Part shown: positions 43,819 through 52,265 of the stretch, piece by piece | Numbering within the stretch: position 1 is the stretch's first letter | How the letters are laid out: every line of letters starts with the position of its first letter | From: JAVWMQ01 sp036646055 | Lineage (GTDB): Bacteria; Bacillota; Clostridia; Peptostreptococcales; Anaerovoracaceae | Direction: 5' to 3' | DNA: 64,000 nucleotides | NCBI GenBank assembly: GCA_036646055.1 | Contig: JAVXMY010000004.1 | Span: 62,001-126,000 of the forward strand | Notes under the pieces: generated by a model | Database searches by the model: none | What the model saw: the letters and a program-made list of their open reading frames with translations, nothing else | What the model was told of the DNA's origin: nothing | Position numbers and translations under genes: made by a program

Positions 43819-43835
43819 ATAAGATATAGTATAAT
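43807..43835 (+). promoter_or_regulatory. Promoter of dinB
   Basis: TTGGTT (43807-43812), 17-bp spacer, TATAAT (43830-43835), then only TAACCT before the ATG. It interleaves with the SCIFF promoter, so the two cannot easily be occupied together. No Firmicute LexA box (GAAC-N4-GTTC) was seen. Confidence 0.75.
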
Positions 43836-43841
43836 TAACCT

Positions 43842-45035
43842 ATGGAAAGAGTAATATTGCATTGCGACATGAATGGATTTTATGCATCATGTGAGCTATT
43901 AGATTATCCTGAATTACGAGACAAACCTATGGCGGTTTGTGGTAACCCACAAAGTCGTCACGGTATTATATTGGCCAAAAACGACTTAGCCAAAAGTTAT
44001 GGTATAGTAACTGCAGAAACTCTTTGGCAGGCCAAAAAAAAATGCCCAGATCTTCAGTGTGTACCGCCTCATATGGACAAGTATACACATTATAGCAAAT
44101 TAATTAATGAAATCTATTTAAGGTATACAGATCTAGTAGAACCCTTCTCAATAGATGAATCCTGGCTAGATGTTACCGGCAGCCAAAATTTATTTGGTTC
44201 AGGCAAAGAAATAGCAGATCAAATTAGAGAAACCGTTAAAAATGAACTAGGATTAACACTTTCTGCTGGAGTTTCATACAACAAAATTTTTGCTAAAATG
44301 GGAAGTGAATATAAGAAACCAGATGCAACAACAGTAATAACTAAAAATAATTTTAAGGAAATACTATGGCCTATGGATGCAGGCGAATTATTCTTTGTAG
44401 GCAAAAAAACAGCAGAAAGACTAAAAAAACTTGGAATACTAACTATCGGTCATATTGCAAATGAAAATCCCAAAAGATTAAAAGCACTACTTGGTAAATC
44501 CGGTGAAATGCTTCATCAATACGCCAACGGTTATGATAATACCCCTGTTAATAGTTTTTATAATAGGGAAAAAGCTAAATCAGTTGGCAAAGGAATGACC
44601 TTTAAGAGAAATCTAATAGGACTTTCAGATAGTAAAACTGCAATAAAAGCTTTAAGTGACAATGTTGGAGAAATACTAAGGAAAAAAAAACTAAAATGTA
44701 ATGGAGTTAAATTAGAAATAAAAGATCCTTCATTTAAAGTTATTAGTAGACAAAAACAGCTTTCTTCTCCAAGTAACATATCAACTGAAATTTATAATGC
44801 TGCAATGGAAATATATAAATCATCTTGGCCAGAATTCGAACCAATTAGACTTATTAGCGTAACTGGAATAAATCTAACAGACAAAGACGAAGATGAACAG
44901 CTAAGTATATTTATGGATTCATCAGTTAATAGAGCAAAAAACGAAAAGTTAGATAAAGCCATCGATTCACTAAAAAATAAATATGGAGAAGATGTTATTT
45001 CTTCAGGAAGTAAACTTAAAAACGATATTTTTTAA
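43842..45035 (+). CDS. dinB: DNA polymerase IV (Y-family translesion polymerase)
   Basis: 397 aa. Palm/finger motifs VILHCDMNGFYASCE (metal Asp, residue 9) and VEPFSIDESWLDVT (metal Asp/Glu), thumb with helix-hairpin-helix, and little-finger domain. It lacks proofreading and copies past damaged bases. The C-terminus ends without an obvious beta-clamp motif beyond DEQLSIF (a QLSxF-type clamp peptide). There is no Shine-Dalgarno sequence; the predicted start point coincides with the ATG. Confidence 0.95.
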   Translation: MERVILHCDMNGFYASCELLDYPELRDKPMAVCGNPQSRHGIILAKNDLAKSYGIVTAETLWQAKKKCPDLQCVPPHMDKYTHYSKLINEIYLRYTDLVEPFSIDESWLDVTGSQNLFGSGKEIADQIRETVKNELGLTLSAGVSYNKIFAKMGSEYKKPDATTVITKNNFKEILWPMDAGELFFVGKKTAERLKKLGILTIGHIANENPKRLKALLGKSGEMLHQYANGYDNTPVNSFYNREKAKSVGKGMTFKRNLIGLSDSKTAIKALSDNVGEILRKKKLKCNGVKLEIKDPSFKVISRQKQLSSPSNISTEIYNAAMEIYKSSWPEFEPIRLISVTGINLTDKDEDEQLSIFMDSSVNRAKNEKLDKAIDSLKNKYGEDVISSGSKLKNDIF

Positions 45036-45040
45036 TAAAA

Positions 45041-45083
45041 AAAACGCTACTTTAGCCTAAGGCAAATTAGCGTTATTTTTTTA
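45041..45083. terminator. Bidirectional terminator between dinB and pfkA
   Basis: AACGCTA / TAGCGTT outer stem with an inner GCC-TAA-GGC stem, T runs on both strands. Confidence 0.88.
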
Positions 45084-45084
45084 T

Positions 45085-46044
45085 TTAGGATAAATCCATA
45101 ATTAGACTAAGAAGACTTAAGTCTGCTTCTCTTTCTAATGTTACGGCTTTATCTATGTCTATATAGTCAATATCATTACATGACCAAACTACAACCTTAT
45201 TACCATCATCGTTTTTAACTAGGTCAACTGCCGCTGCTCCCATTAAGGATGCAATTACTCTATCTCGATTTGTGGGAGACCCGCCTCTTTGCAAATACCC
45301 AAGAACTGTAATGCGCGCTTCTTCCCCTACCTTATCGTTAATATATTTAGCAAGTTTATCATTGGTAATACTTACACCTTCTGCTTTGACTATAATACTA
45401 TGTTTTTTGTCTCTAGCGTAACTTCTTTTGATTTTTTCACTTAAGGCTATTAGGTCAATTGGAAGTTCGGGAATTAAGATGAAATCCGCACCGCCAGCCA
45501 ATCCTGCTTGAAGCGCAATGTCTCCGCATGATCTACCCATTACTTCAATAATTGAAGTTCTATCATGACTGCAACCAGTATCTCTAATCTTACTTATAGC
45601 ATCTAAAACAGTATTTACTGCGGTATCAAATCCTATTGTAAAATCTGTAGAACCCATATCGTTGTCAATAGTTGCCGGTAATACAATTACATTAATACCT
45701 TTAGTTGTTAAGTCTTTAGCACCTCTAAGTGATCCGTCGCCACCAATAACAATAAGCCCGTCTATGTTGTTTGTAGTTAAATTTTCTATTGCTCTATATT
45801 GACCTTCTTCTGTTCTAAATCTGTCGCTTCTGGCAGTTTTAAGTATGGTTCCACCTCTATGGATAATGTCTCCAACTGAGGATATGTCAAGTTTAACAAA
45901 ATCATTATCAATTAGTCCATCGTAGCCATACATAATTCCATAAGCTTCAATATTGTTTTTAATCGAAGACCTTACAATTGCACGAATTGCAGCGTTCATT
46001 CCTGGTGCATCTCCACCACTAGTTAAAATCGCAATTTTTTTCAT
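45085..46044 (-). CDS. pfkA: ATP-dependent 6-phosphofructokinase
   Basis: 319 aa, bacterial-type PFK making fructose 1,6-bisphosphate. ATP site TSGGDAPGMNAAIRA, GGDGSLRGA, the catalytic TIDNDM region, GFDTAVNT, EVMGRSCGD and the LGYLQRGGSPT effector/substrate motif are present. AAGGAG precedes the ATG. Last gene of the typA-to-pfkA run; pfkA next to dnaE is a common clostridial arrangement, here interrupted by a helicase and a ClC channel. Confidence 0.97.
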   Translation of the reverse strand: MKKIAILTSGGDAPGMNAAIRAIVRSSIKNNIEAYGIMYGYDGLIDNDFVKLDISSVGDIIHRGGTILKTARSDRFRTEEGQYRAIENLTTNNIDGLIVIGGDGSLRGAKDLTTKGINVIVLPATIDNDMGSTDFTIGFDTAVNTVLDAISKIRDTGCSHDRTSIIEVMGRSCGDIALQAGLAGGADFILIPELPIDLIALSEKIKRSYARDKKHSIIVKAEGVSITNDKLAKYINDKVGEEARITVLGYLQRGGSPTNRDRVIASLMGAAAVDLVKNDDGNKVVVWSCNDIDYIDIDKAVTLEREADLSLLSLIMDLS

Positions 46045-46062
46045 AATAAGCTCCTTAAAATT

Positions 46063-47325
46063 TTAATGTAAAGAATCTATATTTATATATTCTGCCTTAA
46101 TCTTACTATAAACAATTTTTTGGCTACTGTATAGACTATAATATCCAGAAAATACATAGCTTATTGCTACAGAAATGGCAAAGTAAATCAATCCACCAAC
46201 ACCAAACAATTCAATGCTAAGAAAAATCGAAGTAAGTGGACAGTTAACAGCACCGCAAAATGTTGCAACAAGTCCTATTGCTGCAGCAAATCCAGGATCA
46301 ATTCCAATTACACTTCCAACAAGGCAGCCAAATGTTGCTCCTACGAAAAAAGTAGGTATTATTTCTCCGCCTTTAAAACCAAAACCTAAGGTTATGGCTG
46401 TAAATAGTAACTTAACAATAAATGCATAGCTTTCTGTATTTCCTTGTATTGCATCATTGATCATTGCAGTTCCACTACCATTATAGTTTCCCGATGGAAA
46501 TAGTATAGAAAGACCAATAATAATAAGTCCTCCTACAAAAATTCTAACATAGGGATTTGGTATAAGTTTGCCAGCTAACTTAGATGACTGACTAAAGGCT
46601 AGAACAATTACAGTACTTAGTAATCCACATAAAGCAGCAAGAAAAACCACTTTAAATATTACAATTACATCTATATTGGGAATATAAGACAATTGGAAAC
46701 CGTCTCCCTTACCATGAATCAAGTATGAAATACCATAACCTATTAAAGCCGAATTAATACAAGGTACTAATCCTGAATAATAGATTACTCCAACACTTAT
46801 TCCTTCTAGGGCAAATATTACAGCAGTAAGTGGCGTACCAAATAATGCTGCAAATACTGCGCTAACTCCGCTTAGTATAATTAGTGAAGTATCCTTCTTG
46901 TCTAATTTAAAGGCCTTTCCAACAAAAATACCAACAGAACCACCAAGCTGAATAGCTGCTCCTTCTCTACCAGCAGAGCCACCACAAATGTGAGTTAAAA
47001 CTGTAGAAATAAAGATAACAGGCCCAACAGAAATGGGAAGTTCCCCTTCTGCTCTAACCTTATCTATAATGCGATTTGTACCTTTGGCTTGCTTAAAATC
47101 AAAGTAATGATATATTAAAACAATAACTAAACCACTAATTGGTAAAAGGTACAAAAGCCATCTATTGCTATCCCAAATAAGGTTAGACTTTTCAACACTT
47201 ATTACAAATGCTGTTCCAATTAATCCTCCTATTACCCCTACAATAAGTGAAATGAAAAGCCACTTAATTGTAGTAATAAAGGTATTGATTATTCTATTAA
47301 TATCTACTAGCTTTTTTTCTTCCAT
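46063..47325 (-). CDS. ClC-family chloride channel/antiporter
   Basis: 420 aa from ATG 47325 (AAAGG in front), overlapping the helicase stop by 29 bp; the longer frame to 47493 reads through helicase coding sequence. ClC signatures: GGSAGREGAAIQLGG with the gating Glu (GREG), KGGEIIPTFFVGATFG, and the helix-N segment FCGAVNCPLTSIFLS. The anion-coordinating GSGIP motif near the N-terminus is not obvious, so the transported ion may be chloride or fluoride; no CBS domains. Polytopic membrane protein with about ten helices. Confidence 0.87.
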   Translation of the reverse strand: MEEKKLVDINRIINTFITTIKWLFISLIVGVIGGLIGTAFVISVEKSNLIWDSNRWLLYLLPISGLVIVLIYHYFDFKQAKGTNRIIDKVRAEGELPISVGPVIFISTVLTHICGGSAGREGAAIQLGGSVGIFVGKAFKLDKKDTSLIILSGVSAVFAALFGTPLTAVIFALEGISVGVIYYSGLVPCINSALIGYGISYLIHGKGDGFQLSYIPNIDVIVIFKVVFLAALCGLLSTVIVLAFSQSSKLAGKLIPNPYVRIFVGGLIIIGLSILFPSGNYNGSGTAMINDAIQGNTESYAFIVKLLFTAITLGFGFKGGEIIPTFFVGATFGCLVGSVIGIDPGFAAAIGLVATFCGAVNCPLTSIFLSIELFGVGGLIYFAISVAISYVFSGYYSLYSSQKIVYSKIKAEYINIDSLH

Positions 47326-48796
47326 TGTTACCTTTGTTGCCTCTAGAAGAACCACCTCTTGTACTGCCGCTGTCTCTTGATGTCTTTTTGTGCTTGTTGT
47401 AAGGCTTACTCTTTTTGTTTCCTCCAGATTTATTCCTTCTATGTTTCTGCTGATTATCCTTAAATTCAGAAATATCAATTTCCTGGATATCATCTCCCAT
47501 GTGCATTTTTAATAATCCAGCACATAAGTTTTCTAGATCTTCTCCGTTTTCATTTAATTTAGCTCTAATAAGCTTTTTTATATCCCCTAAATCATTCTTT
47601 TTATTTATTCTAAATGCAGTATTCATAATTTTATCTGATTTAGTTCTCATTACTGAAATAGCTGAAGGTAATTCACCTCTTTTGATTTCAGTTTTGCAAT
47701 ATCTTTCAATTGCCATTAATTTGTAAATTTCTTTACCAACAACTAAAGAAAAAGCTTTACCTGTTTTGCCGGCTCTACCTGTTCTACCAATTCTATGAAC
47801 GTAATATTCTTCTTCCATTGGAAGATCAAAGTTAAATACTGCTTCTACATCATCAACGTCAATACCTCTAGCAGCAACGTCTGTAGCAATCATAATATTA
47901 GCTTTACCATGTCTAAACTGTGCCATTGCAGCATTTCTCTGTCCCTGACTTAAATCGCCATGAAGAGGTTCTGCATGGTATCCTCTAGCCTTTAATTCAC
48001 CAGAAAGTGCATCTGCCCCTCTCTTAGTTTTAGTAAAGATTAGACATCTCTTAGGATTATGATAGTCAAGTAATCTACAAGTGATTTCTATTTTGTCCTT
48101 ATTTTTTACTTCGAAGAAGAACTGTTCAATTGAAGGCATTGTTAATTCCTGTTTTAGTGTTTTAACATGAATAGCATCTTTCTGATATTTCTTTGTAATT
48201 TCAATTATTGCCTTAGGCATTGTTGCTGAAAATAAACCAATCTGTCTTTCTTCAGGAACATGGTCTAAAATCTTTTCAATATCTTCTCTAAAGCCCATGT
48301 TTAACATTTCATCAGCTTCATCTAAAACAACTGTGCGAAGATTATCAAGTTTAAGAGTTTTTCTTCTCATATGGTCCATAACTCTACCTGGTGTACCAAT
48401 TACAATCTGGGCACCTTTAAGCGCTTTAATCTGTTTGCTCATATCCTGGCCACCATAAACTAAAGCCATTTTGATTGAACGCATATACTTGGTAAATTTA
48501 CGCATTTCATCAGCTACCTGGACTGCTAGTTCTCTTGTTGGGCAAAGAATTAATGCCTGTGCAGAACTATCTTCTTCAACAATTCTCTGAATTGTTGGAA
48601 TACCAAAAGCTGCTGTTTTACCAGTACCAGTTTGTGCCTGACCTATTACGTCAGAACCTGTCATAAATACTGGAATTGCCCTTTCTTGAATTGGAGTCAT
48701 ATTTGTGAATCCATTTTCAGTTACGGCTTTTACTATTCTCGGATCGATATTTGAATCTTCATACTTTACCGAGCTATTTTTATTTTCATTTGACAT
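47297..48796 (-). CDS. DEAD-box RNA helicase (CshA/DeaD-like)
   Basis: 499 aa. Q motif (FTNMTPIQERAIP), Walker A AQTGTGKTA, PTRELAVQ, DEAD (VLDEADEMLNMGF), SAT (LFSATMP), and motif VI HRIGRTGRAGKTG. A DbpA-like fold region lies at about 380-440 and a basic, Gly/Asn/Arg-rich tail (450-499) probably binds RNA. It unwinds RNA duplexes in ribosome assembly or mRNA turnover. The ATG overlaps the dnaE stop by 11 bp. Which paralog (CshA, CshB) is not settled. Confidence 0.92.
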   Translation of the reverse strand: MSNENKNSSVKYEDSNIDPRIVKAVTENGFTNMTPIQERAIPVFMTGSDVIGQAQTGTGKTAAFGIPTIQRIVEEDSSAQALILCPTRELAVQVADEMRKFTKYMRSIKMALVYGGQDMSKQIKALKGAQIVIGTPGRVMDHMRRKTLKLDNLRTVVLDEADEMLNMGFREDIEKILDHVPEERQIGLFSATMPKAIIEITKKYQKDAIHVKTLKQELTMPSIEQFFFEVKNKDKIEITCRLLDYHNPKRCLIFTKTKRGADALSGELKARGYHAEPLHGDLSQGQRNAAMAQFRHGKANIMIATDVAARGIDVDDVEAVFNFDLPMEEEYYVHRIGRTGRAGKTGKAFSLVVGKEIYKLMAIERYCKTEIKRGELPSAISVMRTKSDKIMNTAFRINKKNDLGDIKKLIRAKLNENGEDLENLCAGLLKMHMGDDIQEIDISEFKDNQQKHRRNKSGGNKKSKPYNKHKKTSRDSGSTRGGSSRGNKGNNGRKKASRY

Positions 48797-51700
48797 TATT
48801 TGTTCCTACTATACTTTCTATTTGTTTTGTTAAGTCATCTGAAACTGTAACCCATAAATCGTTACTCGTTTTAAATGCTTTCCCATTGTTTCTATAAATT
48901 AATACTGGAGTATTACCATGATGTTTGGTAAGTACATCCTTAATGCTACCTAAAACAATATTTTCATCTTGGTTTTTAGGTAGTTTAATTTTAAGGTATT
49001 CTTTAGAAGATTCCTGTTGAATTTCTTTTATATCTCTAATAGAATCTGCTAAAATTTTTGGACTTTCGTCTTCCTTAAAATTAAGAGAACCTTTAATTGC
49101 AATAATGCTGTCCTCATTAATTAAACCCTTATATCTTTCAAAAACATTTGGAAAAACAATGACCTCAACTAATCCATATAGATCTTCAATCTCTATAAAT
49201 GCCATCATTTTATTACTTTTGGTAATAAAGGTTTTCTTACTAGTTATCATACCTGCAATTGCAACTTTGTCGCCATCACAAATATCACAAGGTAGACCTT
49301 CGTTTATTTGCTGCCTTGCCTTGTTTAAAATTTCGCAATTTACACTGCTAACTCTCTCAATTACGTCCGCATAATCTTTTAGCGGATGCTCTGTAACATA
49401 AACACCTAACATTTCCTTCTCAAATGCTCCAACTATTTCCTTTGGGAAATTAGCAACATCTGGAAGTGTTATTGCTACGTCACCAGTATCCATTTCATCA
49501 CTATTTACTTCAAACAGTGAAATCTGTCCTGCTACGTTTTTCTTAGAAGCGTTTTGGGCTGACTCAATTAAACTTTCGTACACTGAAATAAATTGAGCTC
49601 TATGTCCATCCATAGAGTCAAGTGCTCCTGCTTTGATTAAGCTTTCAATAGCCTTTTTATTAACTCTATGTATATCTAGATTATTAATAAAAGTAACTAT
49701 ATGGTCAATTTTACCATTCTTATCTCGAGAGTCTATAATAGCATCAATTACTCCCTCTCCTACATTTTTTACACCTAAAAGACCAAACCTAATTTTACCG
49801 TCTACAACAGTAAATTTCTTTCCACTTTCATTAACGTCTGGTGGTAAAACTTCTATTCCCATTTCATTACAGTTTCTAATGTATTTAGATACTGCAGCAC
49901 CATCACCAATAACACTTGTCATTAGTGCGGCCATAAATTCAACGGGATAGTGTGCTTTTAGATAACCTGTTTCATACCCAACAACAGCATAAGCTGCTGC
50001 GTGAGATTTATTAAAGGCATATTCCGCAAAACTTACCATTTGATTAAAAATCTCTTCGGCAATATTCCTTGGAATGTTTTTGTTACTACAACCTTGTATG
50101 AACACTTCTTTTTCAGAAAGCATTACATCCATTTTTTTCTTACCCATAGCTCGTCTTAAAATATCCGAGTGTCCATAGGTGTATCCTGCTAAATCCCTTA
50201 CAATCTGCATAACTTGTTCCTGATATACTAAGCAGCCGTATGTTACATTAAGTATAGGTTCTAAGGTTTCATGTAAGTATTCTATTTTTTCAGGATGTTT
50301 TTTATTTTCGATATAAGTTGGTATAGAGGCCATTGGACCTGGTCTATAAAGGGAAATTCCCGCAACTATATCTTCAAAGCAGTCAGGTTTTAAGTTCATC
50401 ATAAACTGAGTCATACCAGCTGATTCAAGCTGGAAAATACCTTGAGTATTTCCACTAGCTATAAGCTTATAAACCTTACTGTCGTCATAGTCCATTTTAC
50501 TAAAATCTATTGATACTCCATAATTACTTTCAATAAGTTCTAGAGCATCTCTAATAACAGTTAAGTTTCTAAGTCCTAAAAAGTCCATTTTTAGAAGACC
50601 TAACTCTTCAATTGTAGTCATTGTAAACTGTGTTGAAATACCTTTTTCAGCCAAGTATAGAGGAACGTATTCATCAATACTTTTTTTGGAAATAACAACA
50701 CCTGCAGCATGAGTTGAAGCATGTCTTGGCATTCCTTCAATTGCTCTTGCTGTATCTATAACTTTTTTGACAACATTATCTTCATCATATGAATTCTTCA
50801 AATCAGGATTCATAGCAAGAGCTTTATCAATTGTCATTTTTAGTTCAAATGGAATAGCCTTAGCTATTACATCTGTTTCGGCATAGCTAACATTTAATGC
50901 TCTGCCTACATCTCGTACTGCAGCCTTAGCTTTCATAGTACCAAATGTAATAATTTGAGCAACTTTATCTGCTCCATATTTTTCTATTACATAATCAATT
51001 ACTTCTTGCCTTCTTTCATAGCAAAAATCAATATCAATATCAGGCATACTAACTCTTTCAGGATTCAAAAATCTTTCAAAAATTAGATTATATTTAATTG
51101 GATCAATATCTGTAATTTTTAGTGTATATGCAACAATACTTCCAGCAGCAGAACCTCTACCTGGTCCTACCATAATCCCTTGTTCTTTTGCATAATTAAT
51201 AAAGTCCCAAACAATTAAGAAATATTCTACATATCCCATTTTTTCAATGGTTGAAAGTTCGTATTCTAATCTATCTCTAAGGTTATCATCAATTTCATCA
51301 TATCTATCAGATAAACCTTTGTCACAAAGTTGTCTCAAATATGTCTTATTATCTAATCCATAAGGAGCTTTAAATTCTGGCAAGTGTAATTTACCAAATT
51401 CAAATTCCACATTACATCTTTCGGCAATTTTATGGGTATTAGAAATTGCTTCTGGAAGAGTTGCAAATAACTTAGTCATTTCGTCTTCACTTTTTAGATA
51501 AAATTGATCATTGGGAAATCGCATTCGATTTTCTTCATCAACTGTTGTTGCAGTTTGAATGCATAAAAGCACATCATGAGCTACTGCATCCTCACGATTA
51601 ATATAGTGAACATCATTGGTAGCCACAAGAGGCAAACCTGTTTCCTCATGTAGTTTAATCATATCAGGAAGAATTTTATATTCTTCTTCAAGACCTTGAT

Positions 51701-52226
51701 CTTGTAACTCCAAATAGACATTGTCTTTGCCAAAAATATCTGCAAGTTCTAAAACTTCCTTTTTAGCTCCTTCATAGTCATTTCTAAGTAAACACTGTTG
51801 AGTGTTTCCTGCCAGACAAGCGGTTAAACAAATAATACCATTTGAATATTGTTTTAATATATCCTTATCAATTCTAGGTTTATAATAAAATCCTTCTGTA
51901 AAACCTTTTGACACGATTTTCATTAAGTTATTATAACCTTCATTGTCCTTAGCAAGCAAAAGAAGATGCCCTTGTTTTTTATCTTTAATGGCATCTTTAT
52001 CTTGCATCATTCTAGCTGCAGTATAAACTTCACAACCTATAATTGGTTTGATGTTATTTTTTTTGCACTCTCGCCAAAAGTCAATAACGCCAAACATGAC
52101 GCCATGATCTGTAATGGCTACAGAATCCATACCTAATTCCTTGACACGAGCAACTAGTCTTTTGATCCTAGCTGCTCCGTCAAGTAAACTGTATTCGGTA
52201 TGCACATGTAAATGAGTAAATGCCAT
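48786..52226 (-). CDS. dnaE: DNA polymerase III alpha subunit, DnaE type
   Basis: 1146 aa from ATG 52226 (AAAGGAGAAATTGCC in front; a TTG two codons earlier is the other reading). PHP domain HLHVHTEYSLLDGA at the N-terminus, polymerase metal site MPDIDIDF, GPGRGSAAGS, then the helix-hairpin-helix (KKAIESLIKAGALD) and OB domain (VAIAGMITSKK). As there is no 3'-5' exonuclease domain this is DnaE, which in Firmicutes extends primers before PolC. Follows pyc by 39 bp. Confidence 0.96.
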   Translation of the reverse strand: MAFTHLHVHTEYSLLDGAARIKRLVARVKELGMDSVAITDHGVMFGVIDFWRECKKNNIKPIIGCEVYTAARMMQDKDAIKDKKQGHLLLLAKDNEGYNNLMKIVSKGFTEGFYYKPRIDKDILKQYSNGIICLTACLAGNTQQCLLRNDYEGAKKEVLELADIFGKDNVYLELQDQGLEEEYKILPDMIKLHEETGLPLVATNDVHYINREDAVAHDVLLCIQTATTVDEENRMRFPNDQFYLKSEDEMTKLFATLPEAISNTHKIAERCNVEFEFGKLHLPEFKAPYGLDNKTYLRQLCDKGLSDRYDEIDDNLRDRLEYELSTIEKMGYVEYFLIVWDFINYAKEQGIMVGPGRGSAAGSIVAYTLKITDIDPIKYNLIFERFLNPERVSMPDIDIDFCYERRQEVIDYVIEKYGADKVAQIITFGTMKAKAAVRDVGRALNVSYAETDVIAKAIPFELKMTIDKALAMNPDLKNSYDEDNVVKKVIDTARAIEGMPRHASTHAAGVVISKKSIDEYVPLYLAEKGISTQFTMTTIEELGLLKMDFLGLRNLTVIRDALELIESNYGVSIDFSKMDYDDSKVYKLIASGNTQGIFQLESAGMTQFMMNLKPDCFEDIVAGISLYRPGPMASIPTYIENKKHPEKIEYLHETLEPILNVTYGCLVYQEQVMQIVRDLAGYTYGHSDILRRAMGKKKMDVMLSEKEVFIQGCSNKNIPRNIAEEIFNQMVSFAEYAFNKSHAAAYAVVGYETGYLKAHYPVEFMAALMTSVIGDGAAVSKYIRNCNEMGIEVLPPDVNESGKKFTVVDGKIRFGLLGVKNVGEGVIDAIIDSRDKNGKIDHIVTFINNLDIHRVNKKAIESLIKAGALDSMDGHRAQFISVYESLIESAQNASKKNVAGQISLFEVNSDEMDTGDVAITLPDVANFPKEIVGAFEKEMLGVYVTEHPLKDYADVIERVSSVNCEILNKARQQINEGLPCDICDGDKVAIAGMITSKKTFITKSNKMMAFIEIEDLYGLVEVIVFPNVFERYKGLINEDSIIAIKGSLNFKEDESPKILADSIRDIKEIQQESSKEYLKIKLPKNQDENIVLGSIKDVLTKHHGNTPVLIYRNNGKAFKTSNDLWVTVSDDLTKQIESIVGTNNVK

Positions 52227-52265
52227 AGGCAATTTCTCCTTTTTTTACTTACAAATTAAATACTA

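Noticed and set aside
47326..47493. Longer ClC reading from 47493
   Set aside because: The added 56 residues are a shifted frame of the helicase tail; AAAGG fits the ATG at 47325.
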